Shown here: one piece after another, positions 56,574 through 64,000 of the stretch | Numbering within the stretch: position 1 is the stretch's first letter | Layout: each line of letters starts with the position of its first letter | Source: Loktanella sp. Alg231-35 | GTDB lineage: Bacteria; Pseudomonadota; Alphaproteobacteria; Rhodobacterales; Rhodobacteraceae | Length of the DNA: 64,000 nt | NCBI RefSeq assembly: GCF_900143545.1 | Contig: NZ_FREV01000004.1 | Coordinates: 1 to 64,000, forward strand | Reading direction: 5' to 3' | Program-made: the position numbers and the translations under genes | The notes under the pieces: model-generated | Database searches by the model: none | What the model saw: only the letters and a program-made list of their open reading frames with translations | Told to the model about the DNA's origin: nothing

Positions 56574-57221
56574 CTAGGAGCAGCCAGTAGTCTGACAAAT
56601 GGCAACAATGCTGATATTCCCTTGCGATATTCCATTTCCGTTGAAAGTCGCTGCTCCGTCAAACCCGGACCCTACCCTTAAGTCCCCAACGATCCCAGAG
56701 CCACCGTCGCCACGAATTTGGCCAGAGCCATTTGTACCTTCTAGCGCAACGATGTTAGCGCCGCTGCTTAATTCACCAGAGTATTCGAAATCAAATGTAT
56801 TCCCGCTCACCTCACCGTTTCGCAATGAGATTCCCCCAGAAAAGAATATTGGATTACTTTCATCTGCGTCATCAACGCCAACAAAACCATCCAGTTTCCC
56901 GTCAACGGCCGATGTTCCGAAATCTACTCTGATTTCGGCATCACCATAGAGATCGAGCTGTTTCGCGCCTTGATCGAAGTAGTTCATGGTCCCTCTTGAA
57001 AATCCTTTGTACACCACGGTCGCAGAGTCTGGTAACGAATCCAAGTTCCCTTGTCTCAGGTTTATTACCGTTGACGAAAGGTCGCGGTAATCTTGATCAA
57101 TCTCATAGAAGTCCCGCGATCCCGTCTCAAAACTGTCTCCTCCAGATGAGGACCCACCACAAGCAGACACCGCAACCGCCACAAGGGCTCCAAATATCAA
57201 CCTAAGCACGAAAATCTCCAT
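56574..57221 (-). CDS. Putative surface lipoprotein, transferrin-binding-protein-like barrel
   Basis: 215 residues with a lipobox (AVAVSAC, Cys near residue 21) and then a Ser/Gly-rich linker. The rest is rich in Gly, Asp and Thr beta strands (GAKQLDLYGDAEIRVDFG, DESNPIFFSGGISLRNGEVSG, FDFEYSG), resembling the small beta-barrel of TbpB-like lipoproteins. Two cysteines close the C-terminus (CQTTGC). Lower GC than its neighbours suggests transfer. Function is unknown. Confidence 0.68.
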   Translation of the reverse strand: MEIFVLRLIFGALVAVAVSACGGSSSGGDSFETGSRDFYEIDQDYRDLSSTVINLRQGNLDSLPDSATVVYKGFSRGTMNYFDQGAKQLDLYGDAEIRVDFGTSAVDGKLDGFVGVDDADESNPIFFSGGISLRNGEVSGNTFDFEYSGELSSGANIVALEGTNGSGQIRGDGGSGIVGDLRVGSGFDGAATFNGNGISQGNISIVAICQTTGCS

Positions 57222-57287
57222 TCAAGCACAATCATATTCCGGATAAACCAGATAACAGATCTGATAACAATGCTCTTTGGATTTGGG

Positions 57288-57530
57288 CTACTTCTTTCCT
57301 TCCAGCGCTGCGATCCGCGCCGCCAGCGCTTCATTCTCTTCGCGTGCTTTTTGCGCCATCGCCCGCACCGCGTCGAATTCTTCGCGGGTCACGAAATCGC
57401 GGTCGGCTAGCCAGCGGTCCATCATGGATTTCATCGCGGTGTTCGCCTCATCCTTCGCCCCTTGGGCCACGCCCATGGCGTTGGTCATCAGTTGGCTCAG
57501 GTCGTCAAGAATTTTGTTGTTGCTCTGCAT
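57288..57530 (-). CDS. ubiK: Ubiquinone biosynthesis accessory factor UbiK
   Basis: 80 residues from ATG 57530 (MQSNNKILDDLSQLMTNAMG). The N-terminal amphipathic helix and a C-terminal coiled coil (TREEFDAVRAMAQKAREENEALAARIAALEGKK) match the BMFP/UbiK family, which assists aerobic ubiquinone synthesis. It is divergent from lgt, with about 100 bases between starts. A start at 57542 adds four residues. Confidence 0.88.
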   Translation of the reverse strand: MQSNNKILDDLSQLMTNAMGVAQGAKDEANTAMKSMMDRWLADRDFVTREEFDAVRAMAQKAREENEALAARIAALEGKK

Positions 57531-57634
57531 GGGATCCTCCATTGGCGTCGCACCATGTATGGGGCTTGCATCCGCCGATCACAACCCAACCCCACCGGTT
57601 GACAATGCCGCAGCACCAGACAAGGAATGGCGGC

Positions 57635-58513
57635 ATGTTTGCTGCCATTCCCTTCCCCGATATCTCGCCCGAGATTTTCTCGTTCACCGTCTTCGGGGCG
57701 ACGATTGCCCTGCGCTGGTACGCCATGGCCTATATCGTGGGCATCGCGATCGGCTGGCAAATCATCAAACTGGCGCTGAACCGCCCGCATCTGTGGCGCA
57801 ATGGCCCCCCGATGCAGGTCAGCCAGTTGGAAGATCTGCTGACCTACATCGTCGTCGGTGTGATCGGTGGCGGGCGATTGGGATATGTATTTCTCTACAA
57901 ACCCGCTGATTTTCTGGCCGCGCCGCTGGATATCTTCAAGATCTGGGAAGGCGGGCTGTCCTTCCATGGTGGATTCCTTGGTGTTGTGCTGGGCGTTTAC
58001 CTTTTCAGCCGCCGCCACAAGGTGCCGCTGCCTGATCTGGCCGATATCATCGCAGTCTCAGCCACCCCAGCGATCCTGTTGGTGCGCATCGCAAATTTCA
58101 TCAACGCAGAGCTTTGGGGGAGGCAGACGGAACTGCCATGGGGCGTCATCTTCCCCGGTGCCGCAGCGCAATCTTGTGCGACGGTCGGCGAACCCTGTGT
58201 ACGCCACCCTTCGCAGCTTTATGAGGCGGGCCTTGAGGGGCTGCTACTGGGCACCATCCTGATCCTGCTGGCCTTCCGCTTTGGTGCGCTGAAAAAGCCG
58301 TGGCTGCTGACCGCAATCTTCTTCATGGGTTATGGGCTGGCGCGTTTCATCGTGGAATTTGTCCGCCAACCCGACGCCCAATTCGTGAGTCTGGGCAATG
58401 AGCTTGGCCTGCGCCTGCATATCGACGGCTATGGGCTGACCATGGGCCAGTTGCTTAGCCTGCCAATGATCCTTGCGGGGCTTACCGTGATCCTGATGGC
58501 GCGGCGCAGATGA
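57635..58513 (+). CDS. lgt: Prolipoprotein diacylglyceryl transferase
   Basis: 292 residues from ATG 57635, eight bases after AAGGA. About seven membrane segments. Lgt features: GLSFHGGFLGVVLGVYLF (with the essential His), VRIANFINAELWGRQTELPWG, RHPSQLYEAGLEG, and YGLARFIVEFVRQPD. It adds diacylglycerol to the lipobox cysteine of lipoproteins in the inner membrane. It overlaps the next gene by four bases. Confidence 0.95.
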   Translation: MFAAIPFPDISPEIFSFTVFGATIALRWYAMAYIVGIAIGWQIIKLALNRPHLWRNGPPMQVSQLEDLLTYIVVGVIGGGRLGYVFLYKPADFLAAPLDIFKIWEGGLSFHGGFLGVVLGVYLFSRRHKVPLPDLADIIAVSATPAILLVRIANFINAELWGRQTELPWGVIFPGAAAQSCATVGEPCVRHPSQLYEAGLEGLLLGTILILLAFRFGALKKPWLLTAIFFMGYGLARFIVEFVRQPDAQFVSLGNELGLRLHIDGYGLTMGQLLSLPMILAGLTVILMARRR

Positions 58514-59568
58514 GTACGCTGGGTGATCTGCTGATCGCCCGCATCGCGCGGACCGGGCCGATGAGCATCGCGGACTATATGGCCGATTGCCTGCTGCATC
58601 CCGAACACGGGTATTATGCCACGCGCGATCCGCTAGGCGTTGCTGGCGATTTCACGACAGCGCCCGAGATTAGCCAAATGTTTGGTGAATTGATTGGATT
58701 GGCGCTGGCGCAAAGCTGGGTGGATCAAGGCCAACCTGCGGCCATAACCCTTGCAGAGCTTGGACCGGGGCGCGGTACCCTGATGACGGATGCCCTGCGT
58801 GCCACTAAGGCTGTGCCGGGGTTTCATGATGCGCTGAGCGTTCATTTCGTCGAGGCGTCCCCGGTGTTACGTGAAGCGCAAGCGAAGATGGTGCCCCACG
58901 CCATCTGGCATGACAGCATCGACACACTGCCCGATGCTCCGCTTTATCTGATCGCCAACGAATTCTTTGACGCCCTGCCGGTCCGGCAATTCGTTCGGAC
59001 CGACGACGCATGGCGCGAGAAAATGGTTGGGGTTGCGGATGATGCCCTTAGTTTCGGGCTTTCTGCACCTGCAAGTTTGGCGGTGCTGGAACACCGGCTG
59101 GTCGACACCAAAGAAGGCGACCTGATCGAGCATTGCTCCGCCCTTCCCGGTATCATTCAACAGATTAGCCAAAGGATCGGCACGCAAGGCGGGGCTGCGC
59201 TGATCATTGACTATGGTGACTGGCAATCATTGGGCGACACGTTGCAAGCGCTCAAGGGGCACCAAAAGGCGGACGCTCTCAAAAGCCCCGGCAGCGCCGA
59301 TCTGACCGCACAAGTAGATTTCGCAGCCATTGCCGCCGCGGCGGAACCGGCAAAGTTCAGCCGCCTGACCCCGCAAGGTGTGTTCCTTGAGCGGTTGGGG
59401 ATCACGCAGCGCGCACAGGCACTGGCCAAAGGGCTGAAGGGAGACGCCTTGCAATCGCATATCGCGGCACATCGGCGCTTGACGCATCCGGGCGAAATGG
59501 GTGACCTTTTCAAAGTGATCAGCCTTTACCCCGCATCGGCCACCCCGCCCCCCGGACTGGAACCATGA
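58510..59568 (+). CDS. SAM-dependent methyltransferase, MidA/NDUFAF7 family
   Basis: 352 residues: ADYMADCLLHPEHGYYATRD at the start, the SAM motif TLAELGPGRGTLMTDALRA near 75, IANEFFDALPVRQF near 152 and IDYGDWQSLGDTLQALKGH near 235. The human counterpart methylates an arginine of complex I subunit NDUFS2; the bacterial target is not proven. It is coupled by ATGA overlaps to lgt and pgeF, a conserved order in Rhodobacteraceae. Confidence 0.92.
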   Translation: MSTLGDLLIARIARTGPMSIADYMADCLLHPEHGYYATRDPLGVAGDFTTAPEISQMFGELIGLALAQSWVDQGQPAAITLAELGPGRGTLMTDALRATKAVPGFHDALSVHFVEASPVLREAQAKMVPHAIWHDSIDTLPDAPLYLIANEFFDALPVRQFVRTDDAWREKMVGVADDALSFGLSAPASLAVLEHRLVDTKEGDLIEHCSALPGIIQQISQRIGTQGGAALIIDYGDWQSLGDTLQALKGHQKADALKSPGSADLTAQVDFAAIAAAAEPAKFSRLTPQGVFLERLGITQRAQALAKGLKGDALQSHIAAHRRLTHPGEMGDLFKVISLYPASATPPPGLEP

Positions 59569-60320
59569 CACTCGACATTCTCACCGATCCACTTTTGCAT
59601 GGCACCCCGCATGGGTTCTTTGCGCGCGCAGGTGGGGCGTCATCTGGTGTCTTTGAGGGGCTGAACTGCGGTTATGGCAGCTCTGATCAGCATGACGTTG
59701 TGACGATCAACCGGGCGCGCGCAGCTCAGGCTTTGGGTGTACCGTTGCCAAACCTTGTCGGGGTGCATCAGGTTCATTCTGCGGATGTGGTGACAGTGGC
59801 CAAGCAGCATGAAACCGCTCCCAAGGCCGATGGCATGGTCACAGCCACACCCGGTATCGCACTGGCAATCCTGACGGCGGATTGCCAACCCGTGCTTTTT
59901 GCAGATCGGGCGGCGGGCGTTGTCGGGGCTGCACACGCGGGATGGAAAGGCGCGTTGAACGGTGTGCTAGAGGCAACCGTGGCAAGCATGGAGGCGCTTG
60001 GTGCCAAACGCGAAAGCATCGCCGCCGTGATCGGCCCTTCGATCAGCCAAGACAACTATGAAGTCGGACCGGATTTCCGTGAGACCTTTTTGGCCGTCGA
60101 TCCCACCTACAATCGATTCTTTCTAAAAGGGGATCAGGACCGCTTTCAGTTCAACCTGCCGGCCTTTGGATTGGCACAGCTTGAACGCAGCGGAGTGTTG
60201 CGCGCCCGTTGGACGCGGGACTGCACTTATGCGAGCCCGAGCCGATTCTTCAGTTATCGGCGGTCTGTTCATCAAAAAGAGGCAGATTATGGGCGCCTGA
60301 TCGCCGCGATCCGGCTTTGA
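59565..60320 (+). CDS. pgeF: Peptidoglycan editing factor PgeF (laccase-domain)
   Basis: 251 residues with the DUF152 metal site: GVHQVHSADV near residue 66, AILTADCQPVLFAD near 103 and AAHAGWKGALNGVLE near 125, plus the C-terminal RDCTYASPSRFFSYRR. The family removes wrongly placed amino acids from peptidoglycan precursors; some members act on purine nucleosides. Third gene of the lgt-midA-pgeF run. Confidence 0.93.
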   Translation: MTLDILTDPLLHGTPHGFFARAGGASSGVFEGLNCGYGSSDQHDVVTINRARAAQALGVPLPNLVGVHQVHSADVVTVAKQHETAPKADGMVTATPGIALAILTADCQPVLFADRAAGVVGAAHAGWKGALNGVLEATVASMEALGAKRESIAAVIGPSISQDNYEVGPDFRETFLAVDPTYNRFFLKGDQDRFQFNLPAFGLAQLERSGVLRARWTRDCTYASPSRFFSYRRSVHQKEADYGRLIAAIRL

Positions 60321-60555
60321 GTGACAGAAAGTTAACAGAAAAAGGCGTCCGCGCCCCAGTTAGTTAAACATTTGTTCATCAACGCGGCGCGATCATGATT
60401 TATTTGTATTATTTTTCAAATACTTGTGGCGTTTCGTCGGAATAAGACAGCCGCCGACCATAAAACCCGAAATCCGTCAAATTGCTGCCTGCTTGGTCAC
60501 CGAAGATATGCTCAATCGCACTCGAAACCGAGGCGACGAAAAAAGAGGTATCAAG

Positions 60556-60717
60556 ATGAAAAGCCGCTGGCAGAAATCCCTTGAAGCAGCCGTTGCTGCA
60601 TATGACACCCCAATGCCTTGGGCACGCGGTGAAATGCGCAACGAAATGATCGCGCGCCGCAAGCAAAAGGCTGAAGGTGGGCAACAGCATCGTTTGGTCG
60701 CTGCGCGCCGCGCCTAG
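60556..60717 (+). CDS. Small conserved-type protein of unknown function
   Basis: 53 residues from ATG 60556 (MKSRWQKSLEAAVAAYDTPM), with AAGAGG 7 bases upstream. It is helical and basic (RRKQKAEGGQQHRLVAARRA at the end), without membrane segments. I recall similar short proteins in Rhodobacteraceae but no function. The 235 bases ahead of it hold no other gene. Confidence 0.65.
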   Translation: MKSRWQKSLEAAVAAYDTPMPWARGEMRNEMIARRKQKAEGGQQHRLVAARRA

Positions 60718-60930
60718 TTATCCGTACCTTTCCTGTCAGGTCTGTCTGATCTGACAACCCCAACGGACGACGCTCTGGCACCTAAAGAACTGACCTGTGT
60801 TTCTGGGTCGTTTGCCGGTCCCGTCTCCACAAAATCGGTCGCTCCCGCGCGATCAAGCGTAACCATCACAGTTTTTCCGAAGGTGCCGGGTGGGGCTAAA
60901 CGGATAATGTGAAAACCAATAGGCCTTCGC

Positions 60931-61725
60931 ATGGACCATTCAATGAACGCTGCTGTCGCACGATCAGCAGAGATATTTAGCCAGTCAAACGCGCGCCAGC
61001 AGCCAATGCCGCAGGAACGCCCCGTCACCAGTTCAACCCCGGTGCGCAAATACGAGGTTTGCTACCTTACACCTAAGGCAAAAGAGCGCGAGTTCTCTGT
61101 TCAGGCACGCGCGTTGCCGTCGGTCGAAAGCGCTTTTTCCGCACTTGGCCCCAACGCCATTGTGCAGACCCGACGTGGACATTTCGCCGTCGAGGACGTT
61201 TGGCCGGGCGAAGATATCAAGCTCAGCGATGGCACGTATGAACGCCTGCTGTGGCGCGGCAAGATCACGCTGTCGCCCGCCAATGTGGATGGTGAAGCCG
61301 CCTCAAAACCAACAACGTTGACGCGTGTGACATCCGAAACCTATGGGCTGAACCGCCCCGAAGGTGATCTTGTCCTCGGCCCATCCGCCCGCATTCTGCA
61401 CCGTGCCGCCGGGATCAAACGGCTCAAAGGCTGCGACAGGGCGTTTATCCCTGCGGCTGATTTTGTCGATGGGAACACCATTCTCGAAATCGCGCCAACC
61501 CACCCCACGCCTGTTTATCAGTTCGGCTTTGCCACCCATTGCAGCATGAGCGTCAATGGATTGGATGTGGAATCCCTTCACCCAGGCACGCCCTTTGAGT
61601 TGGGTTTGCGGGGTGCTGGCCTGACGGCTTTCCTGTCGCTGTTCCCGCATAAAACATCATTCGAGGACTTCGGCCTACTGGCCCATCCGCGCCTTCGCCT
61701 GCAAGATCTTGATCTGCTAAGCTAA
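60931..61725 (+). CDS. Hint-domain protein without a catalytic cysteine
   Basis: 264 residues. The middle (about 70-240) aligns with the Hint domains of Rhodobacteraceae: NAIVQTRRGHFAVEDVWPGEDIKLSDG, ERLLWRGKITL, GDLVLGPSARILHRAAG. At the position of the usual CFTPGT, the text reads FSALGPNA with no cysteine, so self-cleavage is not expected. The N-terminal 60 residues are a polar leader. It is intact, unlike the Hint gene at 2745-4354, and not linked to calcium repeats. The function is unknown. Confidence 0.75.
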   Translation: MDHSMNAAVARSAEIFSQSNARQQPMPQERPVTSSTPVRKYEVCYLTPKAKEREFSVQARALPSVESAFSALGPNAIVQTRRGHFAVEDVWPGEDIKLSDGTYERLLWRGKITLSPANVDGEAASKPTTLTRVTSETYGLNRPEGDLVLGPSARILHRAAGIKRLKGCDRAFIPAADFVDGNTILEIAPTHPTPVYQFGFATHCSMSVNGLDVESLHPGTPFELGLRGAGLTAFLSLFPHKTSFEDFGLLAHPRLRLQDLDLLS

Positions 61726-61729
61726 CGCG

Positions 61730-63121
61730 TCAGGTTTCCGCGGTTATCGGGGGCGCAATCCGCACGGATCGCCCCCAGAACCGCCACAACAGCAATACAG
61801 CGGCAATCGCAAGGCCAATCACCAGCCCTAGCCACAGCCCAACCGCACCCATGTCAAACGTGAAGGCGAGCATGTAGCTGACCGGCAGGCCAATGACCCA
61901 ATAGCTGATCGTGGCCATGACCATTGGCACAGTGGTGTCCTGCACGCCGCGCAACAGTCCCAGGGCCAGCACCTGCAACCCATCCACCAGTTGAAACAGG
62001 GCCGCGACCATAATTAGGCTGGCCCCAATGCGCAGCAATGTGGCGCGTTCAGGCTCGTCTGGATCGATGAACAACGACACCAACACCTCTGGCATAGCGA
62101 GGAAGATAAGCGACGTCAGCACGGCAAAGACTGCCGACAACCCAATCGCCGTAATCCCGCCCCGACGCAGCGATGGTTCGTCCTTGCGGCCCAGCGCCCG
62201 CCCGGCCCGCACCGTCGCCGCCTGTGAAAAGCCGATGTGGACCATAAAGGTTAAGCTGGCCAGTTGAATGGCAATACCATGGGCGGCCAGCTCGATCGGG
62301 CCAATCCAACCCATCATCACCGCAGAGGCGCTGAACAAACCGCCCTCGGCCAGTGACGTCAGACCAATCGGCCAGCCCAGCATATAGACGCGCTTCATGA
62401 TCTCGCTGTCAGAACGCCAGAAATTCTTGAAGAGTTCAAATTGCGGCAGCTTGCGCAGGATATAGATCACTAGGATGACCACCGTCAGCCCGGTCACGGC
62501 AAGCGACGCTATCGCGGCCCCTTTGATGCCCAGCTCCGGTGCGCCCCAGTTGCCAAAAATCAGAGCGTAATTGACGAACGCATTCATGATCGCCGTGCCA
62601 ATCGTCGCCCAAAGAATAATCGCCGTATGTTCCATCGCCGCCAAAAACGCCTTGAACGTCATGATGATCAGCGCAGGCACCATCTGCCAGATGATGATCT
62701 GAAGATAGATATGCGCCATCGCCGCCACTTCGGCGTCCTGCCCGATGGCCAGCAGGATATCCTCGGCCCAGAAGAACGGAACCGTGACCACCAGCCCGTA
62801 CATGATTGACAACCACAGCCCCATGCGCGTCACGCGGCGCACCTGCACGTCGTCGTTTTCCTCGGCCGCGGCGGCCACCAAAGGCGTCACCGCTTGGGCA
62901 AAGCCAGCACCGACGATGAAGATCACAAAGAACATCGTGCCCGCGATGGTCGACGCCGCCAAGGCAACCACATCATACCAACCCAACATGATCGTATCGG
63001 TGATATGAATAGCAAACTGCGCCAGATTGCTGAGGATGAGTGGCATCCCAAGTGTCCAGATCGCACGGCTGTGCTCTTGATATGTGTGTGCAATGGGTTG
63101 CATGTTACCAGCATTAGGCAT
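61730..63121 (-). CDS. MATE-family efflux transporter
   Basis: 463 residues from ATG 63121 (MPNAGNMQPIAHTYQEHSRA); Met7 at 63103 is an alternative. Twelve membrane segments, with the MATE starts LILSNLAQFAIHITDTIMLGW and in the second half IGFSQAATVRAGRALGRKDEPSLRR. MATE proteins export cationic drugs or metabolites driven by sodium or proton gradients. It is convergent with the Hint gene, with only four bases between stops. Confidence 0.92.
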   Translation of the reverse strand: MPNAGNMQPIAHTYQEHSRAIWTLGMPLILSNLAQFAIHITDTIMLGWYDVVALAASTIAGTMFFVIFIVGAGFAQAVTPLVAAAAEENDDVQVRRVTRMGLWLSIMYGLVVTVPFFWAEDILLAIGQDAEVAAMAHIYLQIIIWQMVPALIIMTFKAFLAAMEHTAIILWATIGTAIMNAFVNYALIFGNWGAPELGIKGAAIASLAVTGLTVVILVIYILRKLPQFELFKNFWRSDSEIMKRVYMLGWPIGLTSLAEGGLFSASAVMMGWIGPIELAAHGIAIQLASLTFMVHIGFSQAATVRAGRALGRKDEPSLRRGGITAIGLSAVFAVLTSLIFLAMPEVLVSLFIDPDEPERATLLRIGASLIMVAALFQLVDGLQVLALGLLRGVQDTTVPMVMATISYWVIGLPVSYMLAFTFDMGAVGLWLGLVIGLAIAAVLLLWRFWGRSVRIAPPITAET

Positions 63122-63220
63122 GTCTTTGACTTTGGTAAAGTCTTGTCCGTACCTGTCAGCAGTCCCATGGACAGGCCCGCGCACACCCGCCAAACTGCGC
63201 ACACCCAAAGGAGTGCCACA

Positions 63221-63868
63221 ATGGCCAGCTATGACACCCTCATCACCGACGCGCGCGCATTCTTCAAAGAGCTGGATGCAAATAACACGCGCGACTGGTG
63301 GCAAGAGCACAAAAGCACCTATGATACCAAGCTGAAAGCGCCCGCTTTGGCCCTCCTAGAAGAGGTTTGCAGTCCGCTCGCGAAATTGACCGATCATAAC
63401 GTCACATCAAAGCTCTTTCGCCCACATCACGACGTGCGGTTTTCCAAGGATAAGACCCCCTACAACACCCATCTGCATATGATGTGGCAAGTCGCAGCGG
63501 GCGCACCACAGAACCCTGTGTTCTTCTTTGGGATCGGGCAGGGCTATGTGTCCGTTGGTGCTGGCATGATGGGTTTTGACAAACCTGTGTTGACGAACTG
63601 GCGCAAGATGGTTGACCTTGATACTGCCCGGATCACCGGGATTGTGCAGCAACTGGAGGATCAGGGTTTCAGTTTGCGCGAACCTGCGCTGAAGCGCGTC
63701 CCGCCACCTTTTGACAAGGATCACCCAGCAGGCAGGCTGTTGCGTATGAAGGGGGTGACGGCCAGCCGCGAGATGACGGGCAAGGGCCCGCTGCCCGATC
63801 AGCTATTGGACAATTGCCGTAGCCTTTGGCCGCTCAATGATCTGCTCATCTCCATCGCCGAGGCTTGA
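63221..63868 (+). CDS. DUF2461 (TIGR02453) family protein
   Basis: 215 residues from ATG 63221 after AAAGGAG. FFKELDANNTRDWWQEHKSTYD at the start, LFRPHHDVRFSKDKTPYNTHLHMMW near the middle and FFFGIGQGYVSVGAGM match the family along its length. The function is unknown. It is divergent from the MATE gene with about 100 bases between starts. Confidence 0.88.
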   Translation: MASYDTLITDARAFFKELDANNTRDWWQEHKSTYDTKLKAPALALLEEVCSPLAKLTDHNVTSKLFRPHHDVRFSKDKTPYNTHLHMMWQVAAGAPQNPVFFFGIGQGYVSVGAGMMGFDKPVLTNWRKMVDLDTARITGIVQQLEDQGFSLREPALKRVPPPFDKDHPAGRLLRMKGVTASREMTGKGPLPDQLLDNCRSLWPLNDLLISIAEA

Positions 63869-64000
63869 CGCCTCACGCATCAGCCATCCTTGATAATGGA
63901 CCATCGACGCGCCGGTGAACGGCGCCAGCAAGGCCACATCGAAATGAAACCGCCCATCCGCTTCATATTCGCGTGCCACAGATTGCGGCAACAGGACACG
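63803..64000 (-). CDS. 3' part of a gene continuing beyond the window
   Basis: The frame is open to the right edge and runs 65 residues to a stop at 63803, overlapping the DUF2461 3' end tail-to-tail by 66 bases. It reads FHFDVALLAPFTGASMVHYQG in the middle and ends ERPKATAIVQ. Third-position base use looks coding, but the family is not recognised and no motif is visible. The overlap with a firmer gene lowers confidence. Confidence 0.4.
   Translation of the reverse strand, partial: RVLLPQSVAREYEADGRFHFDVALLAPFTGASMVHYQGWLMREASSLGDGDEQIIERPKATAIVQ

Noticed and set aside
60714..61049. Minus-strand 111-residue frame overlapping the second Hint gene
   Set aside because: It overlaps the start of a better supported gene and has no recognised motif.

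Overview
The window looks like a chromosomal segment of a marine alphaproteobacterium of the Rhodobacteraceae (Roseobacter group). This is inferred from protein similarity patterns remembered for that group, not from a database search. Supporting signs are two TRAP transporter operons, many substrate-specific uptake and catabolic cassettes, Hint-domain and DUF1194 proteins, and the conserved orders yacG/RNase G-like/maf/infA and lgt/midA/pgeF. The genus is not determined.

Region by region: 1-4983 is an accessory stretch holding the 3' part of an IS3-family transposase gene, two apparently identical 842-bp IS5-family elements in tandem, and a Hint/calcium-repeat protein gene cut off by the second IS. 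It ends at the 3' side of a tRNA-Phe gene. 5155-7278 is a housekeeping block (yacG, RNase E/G-like, maf, infA). 7440-8838 holds a decayed ArsR regulator and a sulfotransferase. 8870-17266 is a co-directional cluster with LysR, a D-glutamate cyclase-family protein, a TRAP transporter and a fused 5-oxoprolinase, readable as a route for cyclised glutamate. 17533-22229 carries an acyl-CoA synthetase with a 3-hydroxyisobutyrate-dehydrogenase-like reductase, then an ABC exporter.

22379-38196 is the most intriguing part. A long minus-strand gene series (ABC sugar-type importer, four-electron HisD-like dehydrogenase, SDR, LacI regulator, bicupin, MetE-like protein, alpha/beta hydrolase, RraA-like protein) also holds three NTF2/SnoaL-like genes. 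It faces a plus-strand pair made of a fourth NTF2-like gene and a frameshifted amidohydrolase. The divergent promoter region holds two matching 16-bp palindromes of LacI-operator type, so I infer one LacI-controlled uptake and degradation regulon whose substrate I cannot name.

38563-44790 is a dctBD two-component system followed by a second TRAP operon. The DctD protein lacks the GAFTGA loop that contacts sigma-54. After a tRNA-Gly and an IS transposase remnant, 45203-53888 is mixed core and conserved-hypothetical content: gloA, three tandem DUF1194 von Willebrand-type proteins, MarR, sdhE, an XRE regulator, aspC, a PCu(A)C copper chaperone, a hydroxyacid dehydrogenase, a CsaA-like protein and proC. 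54195-64000 contains YbjN, an M42 peptidase, a surface-lipoprotein candidate, ubiK, lgt, midA, pgeF, a second Hint protein, a MATE exporter, a DUF2461 protein and the tail of a partial gene. No rRNA genes or CRISPR arrays were seen.
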